Positions 47,840-55,580 of a stretch of DNA of 64,000 nt are shown here, in pieces. A program made the translations under genes and the position numbers. How positions within the stretch are numbered: position 1 is the first letter of the stretch; each line of letters begins with the position of its first letter. This stretch comes from Diospyros lotus (lineage: Eukaryota > Streptophyta > Magnoliopsida > Ericales > Ebenaceae): NCBI RefSeq assembly GCF_014633365.1, contig NC_068344.1, forward strand, positions 36,640,670 to 36,704,669, in the 5' to 3' direction. Below the pieces are notes generated by a model. It saw only the letters and a program-made list of their open reading frames with translations, was not told where the DNA came from and did no database searches.

Positions 47840-49454
47840 TACCCCCAACTTAAACATTGCTAGTCCCTTAGCAATCAGATTATACACATGCCAAGCTTTA
47901 ATAACTGTATGAATGTAAAAATTTTAAATTCGAAACCGAAATGCATAAAATTGAATAAATAATTTAGCATTCTAAATCAGATTTTTGGTTAAAGGTCATA
48001 TAATCTCAGGAATGGAAATTAGTATAACCAACACACAGACTTACTCCCTCAAAGTTTTGACTTCAAATCTTACTATGGATTTTCTCTCCAATAAAAAGGA
48101 TTCCTCAGGTGTACACACAAGGGGGTGCACCGTTATAAGAGTAAATGCAGAACAAGTTCAAAACTCGGTGCCATCCCAAATACAAGGAACGTATTTTCAT
48201 GAAAGAACAGGGAAATTGACATAGCTTCATGATTGGAATAATGCTCTAGACGAGTAACTTCTGAATTTAAACATGATTCCCTACTCCAAACTCGAATTCT
48301 GAGATCACATGATTTATAGCATCAACAGGGACCAGACTGGTTGTAATGGGGCTATAAGGTTAATACGAGTTGTCAAAGAAAATGTAGAGTGTGCAAAGGG
48401 TGTGTCGGGATTTTTTTTTTTTTTTTTTTTTTTTTAGCATTTATTTTGAAACAATTATGCTGAATAGCTAAGAGAATTTGCCCTTTTTTTTTTTTTTTCT
48501 TTTTCTTCTTTTTTTTTCTCTTTTTTTTTTCTTTTTCTCTTTAAATATGAAAATAGAAAGACAGATTAATTCCCAAAATCACACCAGGTTGGATAAAATT
48601 CATATGGTTATGGGTTAACCGAGAGTAACGAAAGAAATTGTACTACAAATGGCTCAAATGGGATAGCAAGGGAGGTTAATTTAAAGAAAGAAAAATGTTT
48701 AATAGGCTCATACTGAAAGAAATTGATCCCCCTATCATGGTTCTCAGTCATCTAAGTCAAAGTTTGAAACCAGTCAAATTCATCCGCTATCATACTAGAC
48801 ATTCAAAGCGAATTGATATTTTGAAACCATTGAAAAGATAAGATAAACAAGAGAGCATATTTAGAGTAAGTGTTATTTCACTCAGAATTAATGGTTATTA
48901 GGCTCAAACACTTACTTGGGTAATAGTCTCCACTTCTGTTGAGGGATCATACAATGTACTAATCAGCTAATTACTGTTACCTTTGACTTTATGACCGATA
49001 ACCAATTTTTAAATTTTGAATCCCCGATGAATGCAAATTACTTATTCTCATGCATAAACGTTTTCAAATAAGAAATCAATGCATCCATGTTTCGTATTGC
49101 AAACTTAACCGGCTATCAGTGCATAACTTTAAAGCTTTAGGAATAGCATTATTTAAAACACAATTTTTTTTTTTTATAAGAGCAGATAAAGATAATCAAT
49201 TCCCACAAGACAACAAACTAGCAATAGCAAACTCACAGTTAAATATGAACCAAATAATTCATGACTAGACCTTACACCCCCCAACTTGAATTGCAGTAAT
49301 AAATCAGGGTTGTTAGGAATACCTGTAACTCCACAAGTCCATAGATTTGCTGTGAACTGCTAAAACTTAAACAACAAATGAACACACCATATATATATAT
49401 ATTTATATTTTCACACCAAAATAAAAATTTCATGCAAGTCATAAGATAAGCAAA

Positions 49455-49499
49455 ATGCGTCTCAAGAGTACAAAAAGTACTCCTTACTCAGCCACCTTA
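49455..49499. repeat. 45-bp hairpin repeat, copy 1
   Basis: ATGCGTCTCAAGAGTAC, then an A-rich loop, then GTACTCCTTACTCAG. The sequences GAGTAC and GTACTC form a perfect 6-bp stem with a 5-nt loop. Copy 2 is at 49617-49661 and a variant lies within the NABP-like gene at 50653-50706. Confidence 0.85.
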
Positions 49500-49538
49500 T
49501 CATAGACTTTGCTAACAACATTCCACAGTTTTGTTTTT

Positions 49539-49569
<31 letters not shown>

Positions 49570-49616
49570 TTAAAGAACACAACCAAGAAAAATCCTGCAA
49601 GGTGTACAATAACTAG

Positions 49617-49661
49617 ATGCGTCTCAAGAGTACAAAAAGTACTCCTTACTCAGCCATCTTA
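49617..49661. repeat. 45-bp hairpin repeat, copy 2
   Basis: Nearly identical to copy 1 at 49455-49499. It ends 14 bp from the LOG stop codon, so it lies in the 3' UTR of any LOG transcript. Confidence 0.85.
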
Positions 49662-49675
49662 ATAAAGAGCATTTC

Positions 49676-50335
49676 TCACAGTGATAAATCTAAATTAATC
49701 GGACCCCTTTGGCGCTTGTTACTAATTGCCTTAGACCAGTCTATCCGAGGCTCATGAGGATCGTACTGTGGAACATAAGCATGTAATTTCTCTAGCAGCT
49801 TATCAATGGTGGATGCAGAAATGAGAATCTTTCTTGCTGAACGAGAAATGAACTGTTGGTCCACAGCCTGATCAAGAAAAGAGAGTAACCCATCGAAAAA
49901 ATGGTTAACATTTAAAAGTCCAATGGGTTTGGTATGGAGATTACTCTTGGCCCAGGAGATTATACAAAAGATTTCTTCAAGTGTTCCAAAACCTCCTGGT
50001 AAAGCAATGAAGGCATCTGACTGATAAATCTTACAAGCCATGCGCTCAGACATAGAAGTCGTTTCTATAAGTTGACCGCGTGTAATCCCGGAAATATGTG
50101 GTTCAGCTAAAGGGATTGGCATTACACCTACCACAGATGAATTTCCAAGATGTACAGCTTGTGAAACATAACCATTCAATCCACGACTCCCCCCCCCATA
50201 TACCAAATTAATTTTTTTCTCTCCTAATTTTTTACCAAGTTCGCTCGCTGCAAGTGCGTAACAAATATCGCTCCCAAGTTGAGAGCCACAAAGTACACAT
50301 ATGGTATTGATTCGACGAACTAACTGGCCTTCCAT
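49676..50335 (-). CDS. LOG: LOG-family cytokinin riboside 5'-monophosphate phosphoribohydrolase, intronless, inside a retrotransposon
   Basis: 219 aa, uninterrupted. LOG enzymes release the active cytokinin base from its nucleotide by removing ribose 5'-phosphate in the cytosol. Signature motifs are kept: CVLCGS near the start (13-18), GGGSRGLNG (47-55; family GGGSxGLMG), an Arg in MSERMA (98), and PGGFGTLEE (113-121), the active-site motif. Length is normal for the family. The C-terminus ends in a Ser/Lys/Arg-rich tail and NLDLSL, an LxLxL pattern. Plant LOG genes usually have several introns; this has none, as expected for a retro-copied transcript. It lies on the element's coding strand, 167 bp downstream of the NABP-like ORF. 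It is clearly diverged from typical LOGs, but the frame and active site are intact. Enzyme activity is inferred. Confidence 0.88.
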   Translation of the reverse strand: MEGQLVRRINTICVLCGSQLGSDICYALAASELGKKLGEKKINLVYGGGSRGLNGYVSQAVHLGNSSVVGVMPIPLAEPHISGITRGQLIETTSMSERMACKIYQSDAFIALPGGFGTLEEIFCIISWAKSNLHTKPIGLLNVNHFFDGLLSFLDQAVDQQFISRSARKILISASTIDKLLEKLHAYVPQYDPHEPRIDWSKAISNKRQRGPINLDLSL

Positions 50336-50502
50336 GTTTGTTCCTTTTGTATGTCCTGAAAAGAAGTTTGGCTATCAAAAGTAGCTATACAACAATTCAA
50401 CAAGAAATAAATACAAACAAAAATCATGCGTATGTATAAGTAGTTGTGATTGTGGCTCACATCTTCCTCTGGTTTTACGTCCAGAAACGGCTTAAACACT
50501 TT

Positions 50503-51048
50503 CTATGAAGCGGGGATAAGCTTCCCATCCAATTTTCTTATAGATTGGCAAACAGGGTCGTTTTTAGTCAGATTCCCAAGACTATAGCGTTGGTGGTCAC
50601 TTCTGAACTGGGTCCATAAAGCAAGAAGTTCTCTTTGCACTATTCCACATGGATGCGTCTCAAGAGTCAATCGGATATCATCCAGAGACTCCTTACTCAG
50701 TCCATCCTTTATGAAACTAATTTTATCTTCTCGATTTATGGACGTAAACCCCACAGATTTGCATCGTGTGTTACAGGTCCATCGAGCACATTTGTAACAA
50801 CCATTCACTCTTTTCGCTCTTCTTTTCTTCGCAAAACTACTCTTCCCTAAGCCTGGAAAATGCTTAAAACTAGGTGAAGTTTCACCAGCTAATCGAACTT
50901 TTGCTTCGATCAGCCAACGAATATCTTCAGGGATGTTATTAAGCATCAACAACCTAAGTCTTTCACACCTAGCAACATAAATTTTTTTCAAATCATTCTG
51001 CGGGAGAGATGGATAGTACTTGTGAATTTTTGAGAGATAAAGATCCAT
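50503..51048 (-). CDS. Basic Cys-rich protein resembling plant RNA-virus nucleic-acid-binding proteins
   Basis: 181 aa, intact. Residues 66-80 are Gly/Ser then strongly basic (GLGKSSFAKKRRAKR). They are followed directly by a C-X2-C-X4-C-X3-C cluster (Cys84, 87, 92, 96). A basic run joined to a Cys cluster and then a charged segment (DKISFIKDG) is the layout of the small nucleic-acid-binding proteins of Betaflexiviridae (carla-, tricho- and vitivirus-like). In those viruses they bind RNA and several act against host silencing. The N-terminal 60 residues are helical and unrecognised. It is intronless, on the coding strand of the retrotransposon, upstream of LOG. A TATA-like CTATAAGA on the minus strand at 51201-51208 could be a private promoter. 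Viral kinship is by pattern only; an unrelated zinc-binding protein is the alternative. Confidence 0.55.
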   Translation of the reverse strand: MDLYLSKIHKYYPSLPQNDLKKIYVARCERLRLLMLNNIPEDIRWLIEAKVRLAGETSPSFKHFPGLGKSSFAKKRRAKRVNGCYKCARWTCNTRCKSVGFTSINREDKISFIKDGLSKESLDDIRLTLETHPCGIVQRELLALWTQFRSDHQRYSLGNLTKNDPVCQSIRKLDGKLIPAS

Positions 51049-51710
51049 TTTTTTTTAAAAAAAAAAAAAAAATTATACTAAGAAGAAAGTAAAGAACTAT
51101 AAACTTTACAAAAGGGATGAGAGTACCTGATCTGAGAATAACACAAAGGAGAGAAGATTGAGCTCAAGAGGGGTGACTTGCCTCATACAGATATGGAGTC
51201 TCTTATAGAGCAATGGGCATCACTATTCTACACTCGACTCGAGGCATGCCATAATTGCACCGTCAGACTTGACGTCGTTTAGCGTCTCATTTTTCAACAT
51301 TTGGCAGTGTGCCTTTTTTTTTTTTCAACGCTCGGCGCCTCTGTTTTCAACATTTGGCAGTGTGCCTTCTTTCTTTATAGGGCAGTGTGATTGCACTGCC
51401 CAAGAAAAGATGGCTACCACCAGCGTCAATTCTGTCTCTCTCAATTCAATTTTTTTTTTTTTAATTAATTTTGTTTTAATTTTTTTTTTTTAGGTAAAAT
51501 TTTGTAGACACCTTACCCCCCAACTTAAATTGCGTATTGTCCTCAATTGGCAATAAAAGGATAGAAGATAGGCATACCTGGCGGTCTTCAATACATAAAC
51601 TCGTATGGAGAAATTTTATTTAGACTGCACATAGAGAAACACTAGTTAAGTAATGCAGAAAAGGAACAACTTATATGTATATATATATATAATTATTTTA
51701 TTATATATTT
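51049..51710. other. Spacer between gag-like and NABP-like ORFs
   Basis: Contains a duplicated 20-bp block CAACATTTGGCAGTGTGCCT (about 51295 and 51348), several T-runs, a TATA-like site on the minus strand, and a TTGAGGACAATACG..AAGTTGGGGGG motif on the minus strand (about 51515-51545) of the type found before the polypurine tract in Tat/Athila elements. No ORF of note. Confidence 0.5.
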
Positions 51711-52961
51711 TTATTTTATTATTTTTTTAGAGTTTTTTTTTTTTTTTTTTTTCTTCCAGTTAAGGATCAAATGAGTGGTTGCCCACCTAATCGTATAATA
51801 TCTCTCATTCACTACACCACTTTTAAAGTTATTTTCAAAATTATGTAAATTGATTTTTCTCATGAATGCACATACATATTTTGAAAATATATCATCCGGC
51901 GGTGTTGGTTTTATTACATCAGAGTACGACACATTAATTTGCACAAACACCTTACACATGTTTAGTTTAATTTGATCCCCAATAATATCGACTAGCCTAA
52001 AAGATAGAATTTTAGGCTTAAATGTGGATAAACTTATGACATCTTCACATTTTAGCTCTCGGATTTTATCCTCTTCTTCCTCCCAGGTTTCTTCTTTTCT
52101 TACATCATTTTGGTCTTTTTCTTCCTCCAAGGCTTCATTGACATCTACCTCACTGTGATCAACCACTCTCTTTTCTTGCACCAAAAGGTGTACTGTCCTA
52201 GGGGCATCAAGTTTCTCAATTATTTCTCCATTCCTTAAGACAGTCACTCCTATGTCCTGCTCCTGACTTTCACTTTTGATGATGTGTTTTATTAATGGGA
52301 TTTGGAGTGAGTTGGGATGGACAGGCTCTGATATACTCAAAGTCTGTGTTAGCTGTGTCAATTGGTTCCTAATGTCCTCTGTAACTCTAATGGTGTGTTC
52401 TTGACATTTGGACATTTGTGTAAAAATTTCCATTTGGCCTTGCATAAATAGATTGAAGGTATCTTCTAATGAACTCCCATGAGGGGGTTGATATGCATCG
52501 AATGTAGACCCTTCATTCGTTTGAAATGATTGAGGCTGGGAAAGGAAGTGCTCATGTGGTTGGGCTACAAAATCATTTTCCCATGAGAAATTTGGATGAA
52601 AGTGTGAATTAAGGTGATATGCATCAAAGTCCGAATGGTAGTTTTCCTCATGGTTCTGGTAATACATTCTCTCATAGTTGTGTGTGTGTGTGTAATTGGA
52701 TTGACCATACAATACCTCCTTAAAAGCAGGTATTATAGGGCAGTCATCCGTTAAATGAGCTGAAGTCTCACACACAGCACACCAAACCTCAATTTCATGG
52801 TAAGTGGGTAACAAATGGGTAGTGTCTGATTGCAAATCAAAAGTGGTTTGCCTAAGAGGGTATAGATAATCCTTAAGAGGTCTAGACAAATCAGATTCAA
52901 AATGATAATTTTCATCATGATAAGTATCTTGTGCAGACAGATTGTAGTAATTTTGAGACAT
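51711..52961 (-). CDS. Gag-like protein of the LTR retrotransposon
   Basis: 416 aa. A zinc knuckle of form C-X2-C-X4-H-X4-C lies at residues 61-74 (CAVCETSAHLTDDC), followed by a Tyr/His/Asn-rich linker, a predicted helical stretch (about 165-215; SLEDTFNLFMQGQMEIFTQ) and an acidic region (about 265-300). The knuckle, the SLEDTFNLFMQ block and VTVLRNGEIIEKL resemble the C-terminal half of gag in plant Tat/Athila Ty3/gypsy elements. The usual N-terminal capsid part seems to be missing. The last residues (K-rich) come from a T-run and may lie beyond the native end. It would supply RNA binding or packaging; particle formation would need a partner element. Confidence 0.65.
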   Translation of the reverse strand: MSQNYYNLSAQDTYHDENYHFESDLSRPLKDYLYPLRQTTFDLQSDTTHLLPTYHEIEVWCAVCETSAHLTDDCPIIPAFKEVLYGQSNYTHTHNYERMYYQNHEENYHSDFDAYHLNSHFHPNFSWENDFVAQPHEHFLSQPQSFQTNEGSTFDAYQPPHGSSLEDTFNLFMQGQMEIFTQMSKCQEHTIRVTEDIRNQLTQLTQTLSISEPVHPNSLQIPLIKHIIKSESQEQDIGVTVLRNGEIIEKLDAPRTVHLLVQEKRVVDHSEVDVNEALEEEKDQNDVRKEETWEEEEDKIRELKCEDVISLSTFKPKILSFRLVDIIGDQIKLNMCKVFVQINVSYSDVIKPTPPDDIFSKYVCAFMRKINLHNFENNFKSGVVNERYYTIRWATTHLILNWKKKKKKKNSKKIIK

Positions 52962-53171
52962 GAGTGTAAAGTTGACAATCCAATTGCAGGTAAAGACTCA
53001 GAATGATATGAAAATACTATTTCAAAATTCTACCTGATCTCAGTCTCATATACAATGCACAAACAAAAATAAAGTAAAAGAGAAATAGAGTTACCGATTT
53101 TATCAAGAGATGCTTATTCTTTCTTTTTTTTTTATTTTATTTATTTTTTTCTTTTTGTTTTTGCCTTAATC

Positions 53172-53189
53172 TCCCCGGCAACGGCGCCA
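53172..53189 (-). other. Primer-binding site (tRNA-Asp)
   Basis: The minus strand reads TGGCGCCGTTGCCGGGGA, five bases from the end of the 5' LTR. It complements the 3' end of plant tRNA-Asp including CCA. It fixes the element orientation as minus. Confidence 0.9.
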
Positions 53190-53194
53190 AAATT

Positions 53195-55280
53195 TGACTG
53201 CACTCTCACCCTGCAATTAAAACACAATAAAAACAAATCATAATAAAACTTTTATATTTTTTTTTATTTTAGTGAGAGGTTTATACTCGCCAGTGTACGA
53301 GTGCAGTTGTAGTCCAAATTTATATTTATATTTTCTGGATGAATCCAGGTCGTCCACTGAGAGATTTATTTATGGCAAAAGAAAAAGAATGTCACACACA
53401 CGCACACGCATTTGGACAAATTGACAACAAGATTTTTTATGGTTTTGTTTTTAGACAACAGATACTAGAAAATAAAGTAAGGCAAAAATTAAAATAAACA
53501 TTAAACGTAAAAATATGAATTTGGATAGTGCTTGAGTTAAGACAATTTCAGTACCAACCCGTTGATTCCCAAATTTTAGCATAAAAGATTAGCAACATTA
53601 ATTTAATTTCAGATATGAGGGTTTGTTATTAAATGCAATTAGAGATGATGATAGTTCTAGGTTAAGCAATCCCCATACATGATATGCGGGATTCTAATTT
53701 AAGCAACCACCATAAATCCAATTGCAATTAATACACAAAACAACTAAATTAATCATCCGGATTTGGGTATGATAGCGTTTCCAGTTCTAGTAACTCTCAT
53801 ACATGGCATGAAAGCTCTAAGTTAGGCTTACGCTCCAATCCAAACCTAGTGATTTTTTAATAATTAATACACACTCATACTGAAATTTAAATTAATGTTA
53901 CTTATTTAAAGCGCAGCTTTCTTTGGGAATCATTGGCGTTGGACACTGTCCTTGCCTTAACCCAAGATTAGATTTAGCTACTCATTTTTATTTGAAAGTT
54001 AATTGACATAAATTTAAATGACGTAATTTAAATAACAGAATTTAAATGACAAGAAATTTAAAGGCATAAACTAACCGGCCATTTAGGCGGTGAATAATTA
54101 AATGACAAGAATTAAAATTGCAGAAATTTAAAAGCACAAATTAACCGGCCATTTAGGCGGTGAATAATTAAATGACAAGAATTAAAATTGCAGAAATTTA
54201 AAAGCACAAATTAACCGGCCATTTAGGCGGTGAATAATAAAGTAATAATAAATGACATAAGAATTTAAAAGAAGAAAGAAAAAAGTAAGATTATAAGAGA
54301 AAGTACTAAAGAAAATGAGAAAGAACAAGAACAATTCTCAAAGAGAGAATTATAAGGAAACAACTAAACTTTTATTCAAGAATAATAATCACACTTACAA
54401 ATGCAATCAAGTGAGCTATTTATAGGCCACAAGATGCAATACAAACCACACAATTTCAATTATTCAATTAGACATAATTATATCTAATGGGCACTCACAC
54501 ACTTAAAGTTAAATGGATTTTAGCTATAATACACACCTAATATTAAATGAATTTTAGCTAAAATACATACCTAATAAAGCACTCATAAAGTTAAATGGAT
54601 TTTAGCTATAACATCCACCTAATAGTTAAATGGATTTTAGCTAAAAAACACACCTAATAAAGCTCTCACATAAAAAATAAAAATAGATTTCTATAAATTG
54701 GTTTTTAATCTTCATTAGGATTAAAAATAATCCTTGGGCCTTCTCAAAATAATATTTTCCATGGGTTGTTCAAATTGGGCCTTAATTCTTCATGGACTTG
54801 ATTTCTTCATGGATTTGATTTCTTCATGGATTTGAATTCTTCATGGACTTTAATTTTTCATGGGCTTGATTTCTTCATGGGTTTGATTTCTTCATGGATT
54901 TGAATTCTTCATGGACTTTAAGTCTTCATGGGCTTGAATTCTTCATGCCTAAAAAAAAAAAATAATAATAATAATAATTTAATGTTATTAATAAATTATA
55001 TATTATATATATGTATTACACATGGCACATATATATATTAGATTATATTATATATATATATATTACATGCATGCATATAATGATGTATATGTATTATATA
55101 TAATTTTATATATTATTATTATTATTATTAAATTTTACTTTAAAATTTCATTTCATTCATTTTTCAATTTAAACTTGCATATAACCATAAAATATATATT
55201 AATATCTAATTTAAACCATTTTTAAGATCAAAAGAAGGGTATAATTATAACAAAATTTTTACAAAATTAACCACTAATCA
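53195..55280 (-). repeat. LTR (5' LTR in element orientation)
   Basis: Duplicate of 45750-47839. In this orientation it is the promoter-bearing LTR. It includes the same 73-bp tandem units and CTTCATGG repeats. Confidence 0.95.
54417..54424 (-). promoter_or_regulatory. LTR TATA box
   Basis: CCTATAAATAG on the minus strand within the 5' LTR. Transcription would begin about 30 bp further along the minus strand (near 54390) and run through the PBS, gag, NABP-like and LOG ORFs. Confidence 0.65.
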
Positions 55281-55580
55281 CCTTGTAAGATAATTAATGT
55301 CATTTAGTGCATTTTAAATATTTAAATTTATTAAAAAACCTTATTTATTTAACTCTTATAATTAATATTTTTTAATATATTTTTAAATTATTATATGTTT
55401 TGACAATTTTTAAAATTTAAATGACATTATTCATTTCATTGATTTTTAAAATTTAAATTTCTCTCTCTATATATTTTATTTAACTCTTTTCAACTCTTTT
55501 TAAATTTATTTTTGGACATGAATTTGAAAAATAAAATATTATTTTTAATTTTAATCTTAATTTTTTTGACAATTCATATT

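Larger units (their letters stand above)
47853..49675. other. Non-coding 3' interior of the LTR retrotransposon
   Basis: About 1.8 kb between the LOG stop codon and the polypurine tract. It has T-rich tracts (48410-48435, 48485-48540, 49533-49571), further AAGTTGGGG-like motifs on the minus strand (near 49278), and two copies of a 45-bp hairpin repeat. No pol-derived protein can be read in any frame. Confidence 0.6.
45750..55280 (-). mobile_element. Young non-autonomous LTR retrotransposon carrying LOG and NABP-like genes
   Basis: The LTRs are 45750-47839 (2090 bp) and 53195-55280 (2086 bp). They look identical except for A-run and TA-repeat lengths. The ends are TG..CA and a perfect 5-bp TSD, CCTTG, flanks the element (45745-45749 and 55281-55285). 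On the minus strand the order is 5' LTR, tRNA-Asp PBS, gag-like ORF, NABP-like ORF, LOG ORF, polypurine tract (AAGTTGGGGGTAT, 47840-47852), 3' LTR. No protease, RT or integrase is seen in the 5.36-kb interior, so the element must be mobilised in trans. The AAGTTGGGGG leader style and the gag-like protein suggest a Tat/Athila-type Ty3/gypsy origin (inference). Confidence 0.92.

Noticed and set aside
49500..49580. T-runs as pol III terminators of an RNA gene
   Set aside because: T-runs are frequent throughout this element and no pol III promoter boxes precede them.
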